A stretch of 64,000 nt of DNA, taken from Gammaproteobacteria bacterium (lineage in GTDB: Bacteria; Pseudomonadota; Gammaproteobacteria; Steroidobacterales; Rariloculaceae). Location of the stretch: contig JAJDWR010000046.1 of NCBI GenBank assembly GCA_022825505.1, positions 1-64,000 of the forward strand, given 5' to 3'. Shown here piece by piece: positions 8,237 through 17,846 of the stretch (positions are counted from its first letter, which is position 1; the number at the start of each line of letters is the position of its first letter). The translations under genes and the position numbers were made by a program. The notes below the pieces were generated by a model that did not search any database, was not told the origin of the DNA, and was given only the letters and a program-made list of their open reading frames with translations.

Positions 8237-9986
8237 GTTTCATTTCGTGCGTCCCATATGGCTGCTGCTGTTGCCGGTGTGCATCTGGCTGATCTGGCGG
8301 CTGGCGCGCGGCAGCGCGAACGCGGGCCGATGGCGGACCTGGGTGGATGAGGCCTTGCAACCGCTTGTCCTGACGGCCGCCGACAGCGCCATGCGCGGCA
8401 AGCGGTGGCTGCTATCGGGTGCGGCAGCGGCGTGTACGCTGGCCGTCCTCGCGCTGGCCGGACCCACCTGGGAGCGGATGCCGGTGCCGGCGCTGCGGTC
8501 ATCGGAGGCGCTGGTGGTCGTCCTCGACCTTTCCCGGTCCATGGACGCCGGCGACGTGGAACCGAGCCGGCTGGAGCGGGCCAAGCTGAAGCTGCTGTCG
8601 CTGCTGCAGCGGCGCGACAGCGGCCAGACCGGCCTGGTGGTCTTTTCCGCGCACGCCTTCACGGTGACGCCGCTGACGACCGACACGCGGACCATCGCCG
8701 CGCTGGTGTCCAGCCTGACCAGCGACATCATGCCCAGCCGGGGGAGCTATCCGGAGGCCGGTATCGGTCGCGCGGCCCAATTGCTTCGCCAGGCGGCGGC
8801 GAGTCGCGGAGAAATACTGCTGGTCAGCGATTCGGGCGTCTCCCCGGCTGCCGTCGAACTGGCCCGCGAGTTGCGCGGCGAAGGCATGACCCTGCACGTG
8901 ATGGCCGTGGGAACTGTCCAGGGCGGGCCGATTCCCCAGGCCGGCGGCGGCTTTCTCAGCGACGGCCGCGGCCAGGTGGTGGTCAACCGCGTCAATCACG
9001 GCGCGTTGCAGCGCCTGGCCGAAGCGGGCGGCGGTCGGTTCGCCGTGCTGACGCCCGATGACCGGGACCTGGATCGGCTGCTGACCGGTACGTCCGCGTC
9101 CGCCGGCGCGCTGACCGACGACGGCGAGGAACTGCGCACGGAGATCTGGCGGGATCAGGGCGTCTGGCTGGTGCTCCTTCTGCTGCCGTTGCTGGCGTTG
9201 TCATTCCGGCGCGGCTGGGTCGTGGTGTGTGTCGCGATGTTGACGCTGCCGGGTCAGCGCGCGGAGGCGCAGACCTGGGCCGACCTCTGGCAACGCCGGG
9301 ATCAGCAGGGGCAGGCGGCCTTCGAGTCGGAGGATCACGCGCGGGCCAGCGAACTGTTCGAGGATCCCGCGTGGCGTGCCGCGGCGCAGTACCGCGACGG
9401 CCAGTTCGAGTCCAGCGCCGAGACGCTGGCGCCCGCGCAAAGCGCGGACGGGCACTACAACCGCGGCAACGCGCTGGCACGGGCCGGCGCCTTCGCCGAG
9501 GCGATCCAGGCCTACGATCAGGCGCTGGAAATCGAACCGCAACACGAGGACGCGCTGTTCAATCGCGACCTGCTCATGCAGCAGCCGCCGCAGCAGTCCC
9601 AGGGCGACAGCGGCGACGGCGAGTCGGGCGACGAAAGCGAGCAGCAGCAATCGGCGCAGAACCAGGGAGCGGAACAACCGGACGATTCGCCCGGAGAAGA
9701 GTCCGAGTCCCGGAGCGAGCAGGGCGCCGACGAGGGTGAGGAGCAGACGCAGCAACAGCCCGCGCCCGCCGAGGCGGGCGACGAACTCCCGGAAGGCGAC
9801 CCGGTACCGACCCCGGGCGACCTGGAAGAGTGGGCGTCCGAGCAGGCGGCGGAGCAATGGCTGCGGCGGATTCCTGAAGATCCCGGCGGACTGCTGCGGC
9901 GCAAGTTCCTGTACCAGTACCAGCGTCTCGGCATCGATCAGGACGGCAACTACGTCTGGCCCGGCGACGAGGAACAGCCCTGGTGA
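8229..9986 (+). CDS. VWA domain and TPR membrane protein (BatB-BatC fusion)
   Basis: Protein of 585 residues that combines two Bat proteins often encoded separately. Residues about 1-320 are BatB-like: membrane segments, a VWA domain with MIDAS motif VLDLSRSMDAGD, and further membrane segments near 300-340. Residues about 380-450 are BatC-like TPR repeats (YNRGNALARAGAFAEAIQAY). A long Gln/Glu/Ser-rich, very acidic tail follows (about 455-520), then a conserved end containing EQWLRRIPEDPGGLLRRKF. GGAGG precedes the ATG. The two VWA proteins probably assemble together, with the TPR part recruiting other partners. Fusion of B and C is common in proteobacteria. Confidence 0.9.
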   Translation: MAEFHFVRPIWLLLLPVCIWLIWRLARGSANAGRWRTWVDEALQPLVLTAADSAMRGKRWLLSGAAAACTLAVLALAGPTWERMPVPALRSSEALVVVLDLSRSMDAGDVEPSRLERAKLKLLSLLQRRDSGQTGLVVFSAHAFTVTPLTTDTRTIAALVSSLTSDIMPSRGSYPEAGIGRAAQLLRQAAASRGEILLVSDSGVSPAAVELARELRGEGMTLHVMAVGTVQGGPIPQAGGGFLSDGRGQVVVNRVNHGALQRLAEAGGGRFAVLTPDDRDLDRLLTGTSASAGALTDDGEELRTEIWRDQGVWLVLLLLPLLALSFRRGWVVVCVAMLTLPGQRAEAQTWADLWQRRDQQGQAAFESEDHARASELFEDPAWRAAAQYRDGQFESSAETLAPAQSADGHYNRGNALARAGAFAEAIQAYDQALEIEPQHEDALFNRDLLMQQPPQQSQGDSGDGESGDESEQQQSAQNQGAEQPDDSPGEESESRSEQGADEGEEQTQQQPAPAEAGDELPEGDPVPTPGDLEEWASEQAAEQWLRRIPEDPGGLLRRKFLYQYQRLGIDQDGNYVWPGDEEQPW

Positions 9987-11740
9987 CGGCGAGATCGGAC
10001 GGAATGCATCGTCGGGCGATCAGCCGTATATGGGGAGGCGGTATTCGGCGAGTCGGTCTTCCGCCCATTGCCGGAGGATTCTTGCCGCAGGCTGCCGGAC
10101 GCTGCCTGGCGCTATGGCTGCTGGTGGCCGCAGGCGTCACGGGCGCCCAGGACGTGACCCTGCGCGCCGCCGTGGACCGGTCCACGATCCGCGAGAACGA
10201 GTCCTTTACCTATGTGCTGTCCGTGGAGGGCCAGGTTCGCGACGAACCGGATGTCTCGTTGCTCGCAACGGACTTTGAGATTCTGCAGCGGAGCCGTAAC
10301 ACCAGCATTCAGATGCTGGGAGGGCGCACGTCCCAGATCACCGAGTGGCGCTATCAATTGATGCCGACCGGTCCCGGCACTTTCACGCTTCCGCCCGTGG
10401 AAATTGCCGGCGCGTTGTCCAACCCTGTGGAGTTGCAGGTGCTGCCGGCGCTGGCGAGCGACGCCCCGGGGGATATCTTCCTGGAGGTGGAGATCTCCCC
10501 GGCCACCGCCTTCGTACAGTCCCAGGTGATCTACACGCAACGGCTGTACCGTGCCGTCAGTACGGGGCGCTCCAGCCTCACGCCGCCCGACGTGACCGGC
10601 GGCGAGTCCATTGTCGTGCCGCTGGGCGAGGATCGGGAGTATCAGACCATTCGCGACGACCGCACGTTCATCGTGCTGGAGCGCCGCTACGCCGTCTTTC
10701 CCCAGGTCGCCGGCGAGTTGACCATCCAGCCCATGGTTTTCGAGGCGGTGGTCATCACCGCATCGGGGTTTTCCAGCCTGCAGCGGTTCCGGTCCGAGCC
10801 GGTCAGCCTGTCGGTGCTGCCGGCGGTCGCGCCCCCGCCGCAACTGGCCGGGGCCGCCTGGTTGCCGGCCGGCGGGGTGACCATCGAACAGCGGTGGAGC
10901 GGCGATCCCGAAGAGTTCACGGCCGGCATACCCCAGACCCGAACCCTGAGAGTCGAGGTGGAGGGCGTGCTGGAGACGCAGATTCCCGACCTGTCGCTGT
11001 TCGAGACCGATTCCCTGCAGCAGTATGCGGATCAGCCGGAACTCGCCCGCGACAGCAGCGCCGAGGGCACTCGCGCCGTGCGTACCGAGCGATTCGCCGT
11101 GATCGCCCAGGCGCCCGGGGCATTGATCATCCCCGCGGTCGAGTTGCCGTGGTTCAATGTGGACAGCAGGGAATGGGAAGTGGCGCGCATCGAACCCAGG
11201 CAGGTCACCGTCCTTCCGAGCCGCGAACCGGGCGCGGAACCGGCACCGCCGCCGGTGACGGCGGACGCCCCGCCTGCAGAGTCCGGGGCGTCAGGGCTGC
11301 GTACGTGGCAAGGGATCAGCGCCGGGCTGCTGGCCGCGTGGATGCTGACGCTGTTGGGCTGGCGGCAGAGTGGGCGCGTCAAGCGCGCCGCCGCGCTCCG
11401 TAAACCCGTGGCCGAAGCCCCCAGGGTATCCGAGCGCCGCCTGTTGCGGCAGTTGCGCGCCGCCTGCAATACCAACGATGCCGGTTTGGCACGGCGGCTG
11501 CTGCTTGCCTGGGGGACGGCGCGCTTCGGAGAGGAACCGAAAAGCCTCGGCGCGCTCGCCGCAATGCTCCCGGCAGATCTGGCCGCAGCCATCGGCGACC
11601 TGGAACGCAGCCTCTACGGACCGGGATCGCCCGCCTGGGACGGCAGCGCGCTCAAGGCCGCCCTGGCCCAGGCCGACGCAGTGAACCGTTCCGGCACGGC
11701 AAACGCGGGCGAGCGCGAACTGCTGCCGCTATACCGTTGA
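9983..11740 (+). CDS. BatD family protein
   Basis: Protein of 585 residues and last gene of the Bat operon. It has an N-terminal signal sequence (LALWLLVAAGVTGAQDV) and repeated beta-sandwich domains. BatD-typical phrases are seen (VDRSTIRENESFTYVLSVEG, TSQITEWRYQLMPTGPGTF, VYTQRLYR-like VIYTQRLYRAVSTG). A C-terminal transmembrane helix near 440-455 leads to a cytoplasmic helical tail. The GTG at 9983 overlaps the previous stop; an ATG at 10004 is an alternative that gives a signal peptide of more usual length. It is most likely a periplasmic scaffold for the VWA proteins. Bat operons have been linked to oxygen tolerance and envelope stress in some bacteria; that role here is inferred. Confidence 0.88.
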   Translation: MTARSDGMHRRAISRIWGGGIRRVGLPPIAGGFLPQAAGRCLALWLLVAAGVTGAQDVTLRAAVDRSTIRENESFTYVLSVEGQVRDEPDVSLLATDFEILQRSRNTSIQMLGGRTSQITEWRYQLMPTGPGTFTLPPVEIAGALSNPVELQVLPALASDAPGDIFLEVEISPATAFVQSQVIYTQRLYRAVSTGRSSLTPPDVTGGESIVVPLGEDREYQTIRDDRTFIVLERRYAVFPQVAGELTIQPMVFEAVVITASGFSSLQRFRSEPVSLSVLPAVAPPPQLAGAAWLPAGGVTIEQRWSGDPEEFTAGIPQTRTLRVEVEGVLETQIPDLSLFETDSLQQYADQPELARDSSAEGTRAVRTERFAVIAQAPGALIIPAVELPWFNVDSREWEVARIEPRQVTVLPSREPGAEPAPPPVTADAPPAESGASGLRTWQGISAGLLAAWMLTLLGWRQSGRVKRAAALRKPVAEAPRVSERRLLRQLRAACNTNDAGLARRLLLAWGTARFGEEPKSLGALAAMLPADLAAAIGDLERSLYGPGSPAWDGSALKAALAQADAVNRSGTANAGERELLPLYR

Positions 11741-11745
11741 TCGCG

Positions 11746-11822
11746 CGCGCATGCCGGGACCCCGTGGCCACATGGGACGAAACGCTCGACTCGCCCATTG
11801 GCCGCACGCGCATGCCGGGACC
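11746..11822. repeat. 16-bp direct repeat pair in the batD-glyoxalase gap
   Basis: CGCGCATGCCGGGACC occurs at 11746-11761 and again at 11807-11822 in the same orientation, 61 bp apart. The gap between the batD stop and the convergent glyoxalase-like gene (11741-11874) holds no gene. The copies could be protein-binding sites or remnants of a small duplication. Confidence 0.5.
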
Positions 11823-11874
11823 ATCCGCTGACAGCGCTGCCCATCCGTTCGCCGGCGAGGCAGGTACGCGGCCG

Positions 11875-12294
11875 CTACCAGTGGCCCGTATTGCCCATGG
11901 AGGCCCAGGGCTCGGCCGGAGCCTTGGCGCCGCCCTTCTGCAGCAGTTCGATGGAGATGTTGTCGGGGGAGCGGATGAAGGCCATGCGTCCGTCCCGGGG
12001 CGGCCGGTTGATGGTGACGCCGGCCTGCATCAGCCGCTCGCACGTGGCGTAGATGTCATCGACTTCGTAGGCGACATGGCCGAAATTGCGGCCTTCCCCG
12101 TAGGCTTCGGGATCCCAGTTGTAAGTGAGTTCCAGCGGGCACTCTTCCTGCCCTTCCGGAGCCACGAAGATGAGCGTGAACCGGCCGGCCTCGAAATCCG
12201 ATCTCCGGGTCTGTTTCAGCCCCAGCTTGTTGCAGTAGAAGTCCAGCGACTCGTCAAGATCGCTTACTCTGACCATCGTATGCAGATATCGCAC
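11875..12294 (-). CDS. VOC-family (glyoxalase I-like) protein
   Basis: Protein of 139 residues that opens MRYLHTMVRVSDLDESLDFYCNKLGL, the start of lactoylglutathione lyase-like proteins. It continues with FVAPEGQEECPLELTYNW and FGHVAYEVDDIYATCERL. Metal-ligand candidates (His near 6, Glu in LELTYN, His in GHVAYEV, Glu in ISIELLQ) match the glyoxalase I pattern, so it may isomerise the methylglyoxal-glutathione hemithioacetal. Compared with GloA it is of usual length. It uses a GTG start with a GGAGGAT ribosome binding site. It is convergent with the Bat operon and divergent from the hydrolase gene at 12417. Confidence 0.85.
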   Translation of the reverse strand: MRYLHTMVRVSDLDESLDFYCNKLGLKQTRRSDFEAGRFTLIFVAPEGQEECPLELTYNWDPEAYGEGRNFGHVAYEVDDIYATCERLMQAGVTINRPPRDGRMAFIRSPDNISIELLQKGGAKAPAEPWASMGNTGHW

Positions 12295-12416
12295 CAGCTA
12301 TCCTCCATCGTGCTTCGAAAACGCTACGCAAACGCGGCGGCCCGCAGTAAGCGCCCCGAGTCTTATCGAGGTGCGTACCGGGGGCTGCCGGGCGCCATAG
12401 TCTATATCAACCTCCC

Positions 12417-13340
12417 ATGAGCAACGCCGCGCGCATCATCTTCGTCCCCGGTATGAAGCCCAAGCCGCCGCAGCGGATTCACCGCCAGGTGCTGGGGCGA
12501 TGCATGCGGGCGGGGCTCGAGCGGGTCGATCCGGATGCGGCGGAGCCGCTGCGGGACGGCGCCAGGTGCCTGAGCACGGCGGCGTGGACGCACGCCTTCT
12601 ATCGCAAGCACCGCAATATCGAACTGGACAAGCGCAGCATCGAGCGCATCCTCGAGGAACCGGATCCCAGCCAACGCGACATCGAGGACATCGAGGCCTT
12701 CGCAAGGCGCAAGAGGCGGGCCCTGCTCCGGCTGGGGCACGCCGCGCCCCTGTTCACGAGCCTGTTCGCACGGCGCTCGATGCGCCTGACCGTGACCGAG
12801 ACTCACCGCTATCTCATGAACTGGGGCGGGATCGCCACGGTGGTGCGCGACATCGTGCGCAAGGCGCTGGTGGATGCCTGGTCGGCGGGCGAGCAGGTGT
12901 TGCTGATCGGCCATAGCCTGGGCTCGGTCATCGCCTACGACACGCTTTGGGAACTCTCCCACGGGGAGCATCGCGGCATCGGCCGCGTCAGCCTGTTCAT
13001 GACCCTGGGCAGCCCCCTGGCGAGCCCCATGATCCTTCGGGGTGTGCAGGGCGCCCGGTTGTCGGGCCGAACGCGCTACCCGGAAATCGTGGACCGGTGG
13101 CAGAATTTCTCGGCTCGCGGCGAAATCACCGCACTGCACCCGAGGCTGGGGCCCCGCTACGGCGAGATGGTGGAGCTGGGCTCGCTGGAAGCGCTGCAGG
13201 ACTGCACCGGCTTCTACAATCACTACCGCGATCGCGGCCGGCTGGATGTGCATACGTCCTACGGCTATCTCATCACCCGGCCGGTGGCCGAATCCATCGC
13301 CGGCTGGCTGCGAAGGGCGAACGCCTGCGCTACGGTGTGA
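12417..13340 (+). CDS. Alpha/beta-hydrolase-fold protein
   Basis: Protein of 307 residues. It starts MSNAARIIFVPGMKPKPP, an alpha/beta-hydrolase first strand and oxyanion loop. It has a nucleophile elbow GHSLGS near residues 165-170, giving Ser167 as likely nucleophile. A later 'SLFMTLGSPLASP' block resembles lipase-like or serine esterase-like families. It carries no signal peptide, so it is probably cytoplasmic. The substrate is unknown. Its last 11 bp overlap the end of the convergent OmpA-family gene. Divergent from the glyoxalase-like gene. Confidence 0.78.
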   Translation: MSNAARIIFVPGMKPKPPQRIHRQVLGRCMRAGLERVDPDAAEPLRDGARCLSTAAWTHAFYRKHRNIELDKRSIERILEEPDPSQRDIEDIEAFARRKRRALLRLGHAAPLFTSLFARRSMRLTVTETHRYLMNWGGIATVVRDIVRKALVDAWSAGEQVLLIGHSLGSVIAYDTLWELSHGEHRGIGRVSLFMTLGSPLASPMILRGVQGARLSGRTRYPEIVDRWQNFSARGEITALHPRLGPRYGEMVELGSLEALQDCTGFYNHYRDRGRLDVHTSYGYLITRPVAESIAGWLRRANACATV

Positions 13341-14904
13341 TCCGCACCTCGATGCGGCGGTTTCGCGCCCGTCCCTGGGCCGTCTCGTTGTTGGCGACGG
13401 GGCGTGTCTCCCCGAAGCCCAGCGAGCTGATCCGGTCGCCGGAGACTTCCAGCCGGCCGCTCAGCCAGGCCCCCACCGCCTCGGCGCGGGCCCGGGACAG
13501 GGACATGTTGGAAATGGCGCCGCCGTAGGAATCGGTGTGCCCCTCCACCACGACGCTGGACTGGGGGAATACGCCCACCGCCTCGCCGACCGCCTCCAGC
13601 AGCGGCGCGTGCGCCGCGTCGATCTGGGATGAACCGCTGGCAAAGGTCAGGCCGGTGAGGGTGATGATGACGCTGTCGCCTTCCCGCGATACCTGCGCCT
13701 GGTCGACGCTGAACAGGTTCTCGATCCTTTCGAACCGCTCGCGAACCCGCTCCTCGGCTTCAAGCTGCTGCACCAGTTCCACACGTTCCCGAAACACCCC
13801 GCCGAGCTGTTCGTCCAGTTCCCGGATCTCATCCTCCAGTCCGGCGATGCGGATGCGATTCTCGTCGATGTCGATCTGCAGTTGCTGTTCCCGCTGGCGA
13901 AGCGCTTCGATCCCGGCCACGAGATCCGCGATCATCGGTTCCGGTCCGGCATCCAGCCGCGCATCCTGGCCTGCGGCTGCGGCGATCTCCACGAGACCCT
14001 CCTCGTATTCCAGAATAAGGTCTTCGACGGTCCGGTCCCGGTCCACCAGCTCGCGAACGCGCCCGGTCATGGAAATGGCGCGCCGGATCTCGTAGTCGGC
14101 CCGGGCGGCCAGTTGGCGGGCGGGTTCGACGTCGTAGCGGTCTTCGTCCAGCGCCGCCTCGGCCTGGGCGAGCAGCGCCTCGGCCCGGGCATGGGTGCGC
14201 GGCGCATACTGCGGCACGCGGTCCAGCGCCGCCTGGGCCAGCAGCGCGCGGGTCTGACTGAGATGCTGGGCCTTGATGGCGGTGAGTTCGGCGCCGCGGT
14301 ACAGGGTTTCCACGGCCGCAGGCCGGTTGCCCAGGGATGCCGACGGGGAGTTTTCCAGCCGCCGGCTGACTGCCCTGAAGTCGGCCTCGGCGTCGTTCCA
14401 GAGTACTTCCGCAAACAGGTCCGCTCGCGCCTCCATGGCATTCTCGCGAAGCTCGAGCAGGGTCGCGAAGGTGGCCGCGGCGACCGTCGCGGTTGCCGCG
14501 GCCTGGGTGAAGGCCGCTTCCGCGTCCGCCAGCCTGTTCTGGATGCGGTTGATGCTCCGGCCTCGGGCGAGGTCGTTTTCCGCCGCGGTGTAGTCGCTCA
14601 TTCCCGACTCGTAGGCAACCGGCGCCAGCACGGATGCGTTGGCCGCGTTTGCGTCGGCCAGCGCCGCGTCCGCCGCCTGGAACAGCGGGCTGCGAAGATC
14701 CTGCGCGGATGTGAGGCAGGGTAGTGCGACAGCCAACCACAGGATCGCAGCGACCGGCCGCCACCCTGCCCGCAACGATCTCACGGGGCCGGGGAGCAGG
14801 CGCCGGGGCTTCGCAATGCCGCCGGCCACGCCCCCCGACCCGGGTGCGCTCAGAAACCCGCCCCTGTCGTGCATCTCGGAATCCATGCGATTATCATACG
14901 TCAA
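13330..14904 (-). CDS. OmpA-family protein with DUF4398-like helical region
   Basis: Protein of up to 524 residues. After a signal sequence (IAL-type hydrophobic stretch ending SAQDL near residue 69) comes a long Ala/Glu-rich helical region (about 75-390). Its N-terminal part resembles DUF4398, and much of it is predicted coiled coil. The C-terminal 120 residues are an OmpA/MotB peptidoglycan-binding domain ([65 protein letters not shown]). It probably tethers the outer membrane to peptidoglycan. Start uncertain: ATGs at 14904, 14886 and 14874 are all possible. It diverges from lipA. Confidence 0.85.
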   Translation of the reverse strand: MTYDNRMDSEMHDRGGFLSAPGSGGVAGGIAKPRRLLPGPVRSLRAGWRPVAAILWLAVALPCLTSAQDLRSPLFQAADAALADANAANASVLAPVAYESGMSDYTAAENDLARGRSINRIQNRLADAEAAFTQAAATATVAAATFATLLELRENAMEARADLFAEVLWNDAEADFRAVSRRLENSPSASLGNRPAAVETLYRGAELTAIKAQHLSQTRALLAQAALDRVPQYAPRTHARAEALLAQAEAALDEDRYDVEPARQLAARADYEIRRAISMTGRVRELVDRDRTVEDLILEYEEGLVEIAAAAGQDARLDAGPEPMIADLVAGIEALRQREQQLQIDIDENRIRIAGLEDEIRELDEQLGGVFRERVELVQQLEAEERVRERFERIENLFSVDQAQVSREGDSVIITLTGLTFASGSSQIDAAHAPLLEAVGEAVGVFPQSSVVVEGHTDSYGGAISNMSLSRARAEAVGAWLSGRLEVSGDRISSLGFGETRPVANNETAQGRARNRRIEVRITP

Positions 14905-14942
14905 CGTACCGCTGGCCTGCAGGCCGGAATCCAGAGAACCGT

Positions 14943-15929
14943 GTGAGCGAATTTCGCGGCATACCCGTGGTCGAGAGCGGCCGGAAATACCGGACGCCGG
15001 TCGGCTTCATGGCGGTGAAGAACGGCGTCAAGCCTGGCGGACAGGATGTCCGTGGGGCGGTACTGCCCAAGCCGCCCTGGCTGAAGGCCCGGATCCCCTC
15101 GGGCGCGAAATTCGCAAAGGTCAAACGCACCGTGCGCGAGCACCGGTTGGCGACGGTGTGTGAGGAATCCATGTGCCCCAATATCGGCGAGTGCTGGTCC
15201 GCCGGCACCGCGACGCTGATGCTGATGGGTTCGGTGTGCACCCGGGCTTGCCGATTCTGCGCCGTGGACACCGGCAACCCGCAGGGCTGGCTGGACCCTG
15301 ACGAACCGGATCACGCCGCGGCTTCGGTGGAGCTGATGGGCCTGAAGTACGTGGTCATCACCTCGGTGGACCGGGACGACCTCGACGACGGCGGCGCCGG
15401 GCACTACGCCGCCTGCGTTGCGGCCATCAAGCGGCGCTGCCCGGAAACCGCGGTGGAAGCACTGACGCCGGATTTCGCGGGGAACCGCGCAAGCGTCGAG
15501 ACCGTGGTGGACTCCGGCGTGGACGTGTTCGCGCAGAATATCGAAACGGTGCGCCGCCTGACCCATCCGGTGCGCGATCCGAGGGCGGGCTACGATCAGA
15601 CCCTGGGCGTATTGGCCCATGCCAAGGGGTATCGACCCGAAGTCCTGACCAAGTCCAGCGTGATGCTGGGGCTCGGCGAGACCGATGCGGAAATCCGGGA
15701 AACCCTGGATGACCTGCGCGATCGCGGCGTCGACATCGTGACCTTCGGGCAGTACCTCCGGCCGACCATGAACCACCTCCCGGTGGAGCGATACGTGCCG
15801 CCCGAGGACTTCGCCATGTATCGGCGCTGGGGCCTTGAGCGGGCGTTCCTGGAGGTCGTGGCGGGGCCGCTGGTGCGCTCGAGCTATCGGGCGGAGCGGG
15901 TCTTCCAGAAGGACAACGTCGGTCTGTGA
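14943..15929 (+). CDS. lipA: Lipoyl synthase
   Basis: Protein of 328 residues, a radical-SAM enzyme that inserts two sulfurs into octanoyl chains on E2 and H proteins. Both iron-sulfur motifs are visible. The auxiliary cluster C-x4-C-x5-C is in [12 protein letters not shown] (about residues 73-84). The radical SAM C-x3-C-x2-C is in CTRACRFC (about 99-106). The C-terminal RSSYRAER serine motif, which ligates the auxiliary cluster, is present. Start is GTG at 14943 after AGAGAA. lipB is not in the window. The last bases overlap sohB's GTG, suggesting a two-gene transcript. Confidence 0.96.
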   Translation: MSEFRGIPVVESGRKYRTPVGFMAVKNGVKPGGQDVRGAVLPKPPWLKARIPSGAKFAKVKRTVREHRLATVCEESMCPNIGECWSAGTATLMLMGSVCTRACRFCAVDTGNPQGWLDPDEPDHAAASVELMGLKYVVITSVDRDDLDDGGAGHYAACVAAIKRRCPETAVEALTPDFAGNRASVETVVDSGVDVFAQNIETVRRLTHPVRDPRAGYDQTLGVLAHAKGYRPEVLTKSSVMLGLGETDAEIRETLDDLRDRGVDIVTFGQYLRPTMNHLPVERYVPPEDFAMYRRWGLERAFLEVVAGPLVRSSYRAERVFQKDNVGL

Positions 15930-16909
15930 CCATCATGCTCGAATACGCTCTCGACTACGGGTTGTTCCTTGCCAAGCTCGGCACGGTGGCCGTCGCTATC
16001 ATCTTCGTCGGCGGATTCATCGTCGCGGAGATGCGCCGCGGCGCCGAACAACGCGGGCTGACCGTCGAGCACCTGAACAGGCGTTTCGAGGAGCTGGGCG
16101 ATACGCTCAGCCGGGCGGTGCTGGGCAAGGCTCAGTTCAAGCAGACGGCCAAACAGCGCAAGTCCGAGCGCAAGGAACTCGACAAGAAGGGCTCCCAGCG
16201 CCCGCGCATCTTCGTCATCGACTTCAAGGGGGACATCCGAGCCACGGCGACGGCGTCGCTTCGCGAGGAAGTCTCGGCGATCCTTGCGGTGGCCTCGAAG
16301 GACGACCGGGTGCTGGTGCGCCTGGAGAATGCCGGCGGCGCCGTGCACGAGCACGGGCTGGCCGCGTCGCAGTTGCTGCGCATCCGGCAAAAGGACCTGC
16401 CGTTGATCATCGCCGTGGACAAGGTGGCTGCGAGCGGGGGCTACCTGATGGCCTGCGTCGCGAGTCAAATCATCGCCGCGCCGTTCGCGATCATCGGCTC
16501 CATCGGCGTGATCGCCCAGTTGCCCAATTTCAATCGCTGGCTGGAGGAAAAGGGCGTCGATTTCGAGCAGGTGACCGCCGGGCGTTTCAAGCGCACCCTG
16601 ACGTTGTTCGGCAAGAATACGGACGAGGGGCGGGAAAAACTCCGGGAAGAGATCGAGGATGTCCACGACCTGTTCAAGACCCAGATTACCACCCACCGCC
16701 CGCAGCTTGATGTGGAGCAGGTGGCCACGGGCGAATACTGGTACGGCAGCCGCGCCCTGGAACTGGGCCTGATCGACGAAATCCGGACCAGCGACGATTT
16801 CCTTGCGGAGGCCGTGGCCGAGGCAGACCTCTACCGGGTCTCATTCAAGCGCCGGTTGCCCCTGTCCGAGCGCATTCTCTCGGGTGCGGAGAGCCTGCTG
16901 AGGCGCTGA
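15926..16909 (+). CDS. sohB: Inner-membrane peptidase SohB (S49 family)
   Basis: Protein of about 327 residues, close to E. coli SohB length. It has an N-terminal membrane anchor (about residues 10-35), a charged linker, then the S49 (SppA-like) protease core. The nucleophile Ser is in [12 protein letters not shown] near residue 170, and the general-base Lys is probably in [11 protein letters not shown] near 222. It is thought to act in envelope quality control. The start overlaps the lipA stop through a GTG at 15926; an ATG at 15935 (MLEYALDYG) is equally plausible. Confidence 0.93.
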   Translation: MTIMLEYALDYGLFLAKLGTVAVAIIFVGGFIVAEMRRGAEQRGLTVEHLNRRFEELGDTLSRAVLGKAQFKQTAKQRKSERKELDKKGSQRPRIFVIDFKGDIRATATASLREEVSAILAVASKDDRVLVRLENAGGAVHEHGLAASQLLRIRQKDLPLIIAVDKVAASGGYLMACVASQIIAAPFAIIGSIGVIAQLPNFNRWLEEKGVDFEQVTAGRFKRTLTLFGKNTDEGREKLREEIEDVHDLFKTQITTHRPQLDVEQVATGEYWYGSRALELGLIDEIRTSDDFLAEAVAEADLYRVSFKRRLPLSERILSGAESLLRR

Positions 16910-16966
16910 TCGGCCCATGGGGGCGTTCTTTCCCCGGTGGCGCGGCAAACGGACGCGTTCGCGTTT

Positions 16967-16999
16967 GTTATTGACAATCATTCCTGTTTGTCATACTTT
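16967..16999 (+). promoter_or_regulatory. Promoter and Fur-like box of bfd
   Basis: A consensus -35 TTGACA (16971-16976) is followed after 17 bp by TACTTT (16994-16999, 4 of 6 to the consensus -10). A 19-bp window at 16967-16985, with core TTGACAATCATT, matches the Fur consensus at 13 of 19 positions and covers the -35. Iron-replete Fur would therefore block transcription of bfd. Transcription should start at about 17006, the bfd start codon. Confidence 0.7.
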
Positions 17000-17005
17000 C
17001 TCGCC

Positions 17006-17218
17006 ATGTTTGTCTGTTTCTGTCGCCAATACCGGGAGCAGGACATTCGCCGTGCCGCTCACGCGGGGCTGCGGTCCGCTCATGACGTATACAGGGAACT
17101 GGGCGGAGAACCCAGTTGCGGGCGGTGCCTGGAGTTCGCGGAAGAGGTGATCCGCGACGTTCACATGGGCAGCGCGCCGCCGGCCACCAACGCGGGCGGA
17201 GCCGCCCAGGCCGCGTAA
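17006..17218 (+). CDS. bfd: Bacterioferritin-associated ferredoxin
   Basis: Protein of 70 residues. It opens MFVCFCRQYREQDIRRA, the classic Bfd start, and ends its iron-sulfur motif with GGEPSCGRCLEFAEEV. The C-x-C and C-x2-C pattern binds a [2Fe-2S] cluster. Bfd docks on bacterioferritin and supplies electrons to release stored iron, so pairing with bfr (convergent, 112 bp away) makes functional sense. No ribosome binding site precedes the ATG. The predicted -10 ends only 6 bases upstream, suggesting a leaderless mRNA. Confidence 0.93.
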   Translation: MFVCFCRQYREQDIRRAAHAGLRSAHDVYRELGGEPSCGRCLEFAEEVIRDVHMGSAPPATNAGGAAQAA

Positions 17219-17329
17219 TCTCAACCGGGCCGCCTTACCCAGGCTGGCCCGCCTTTCCTGACCGACCCGACATGTCTCGGCCTGGCCGCCTGATTTCAGT
17301 CAGCCTGCCTGAATCCGGTCACGGAGCGT

Positions 17330-17803
17330 TCAGGCGCCGCCGCTGCGCAGTTGCACGTAGTTCTCGATCCCCATCCGTTCGATCAGGTCGAACTGCGCTT
17401 CCAGCCAGTCGACGTGCTCTTCCTCGTTCTTGAGGATATCGTCCAGTAGCTGGCGGCTGACATAGTCGCTCTCGCGCTCGCACAGATCGATGCCTTCCCG
17501 CAGGTCGGGAATGGCCGCCTGCTCCAGCTTGAGGTCGCACTCGAGCATTTCGCGGACATTTTCGCCGATCATCAGTCTGCCGATGTCCTGCAGGTTGGGC
17601 AGACCCTCCAGAAAGAGAATTCGCTCGACCAGGCTGTCGGCGTGCTGCATCTCCTCGATGGACTCCTTGTACTCGTGCTCCGCAAGCTCCTTGATGCCCC
17701 AGTCCCTGAACATCCGGGAGTGCAGGAAGTACTGGTTGATCGCGGTCAACTCGTTACGCAGCACGCGGTTCAGGATGGCGATGATCTCGTCGTTGCCTTT
17801 CAT
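17330..17803 (-). CDS. bfr: Bacterioferritin
   Basis: Protein of 157 residues, the usual family length. All ferroxidase ligands are at standard positions (E18, E51, H54, E94, E127, H130), and the haem-binding Met52 is present in EEMQHAD. It should therefore form a 24-mer haem-containing iron store. I chose the ATG at 17803 (MKGNDEIIAILN) because this numbering places every conserved residue exactly. It lies 43 bp downstream of the oxoprolinase gene on the same strand and faces bfd. Confidence 0.97.
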   Translation of the reverse strand: MKGNDEIIAILNRVLRNELTAINQYFLHSRMFRDWGIKELAEHEYKESIEEMQHADSLVERILFLEGLPNLQDIGRLMIGENVREMLECDLKLEQAAIPDLREGIDLCERESDYVSRQLLDDILKNEEEHVDWLEAQFDLIERMGIENYVQLRSGGA

Positions 17804-17846
17804 TTGAATTCCATTGATCGGTGAAGGGCGCAATTCTGCCAAAGCT

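Noticed and set aside
17219-17329. A terminator or small RNA between the convergent bfd and bfr genes
   Set aside because: The gap is GC-rich with short self-complementary parts, but lacks a clear stem followed by a T run in either direction.
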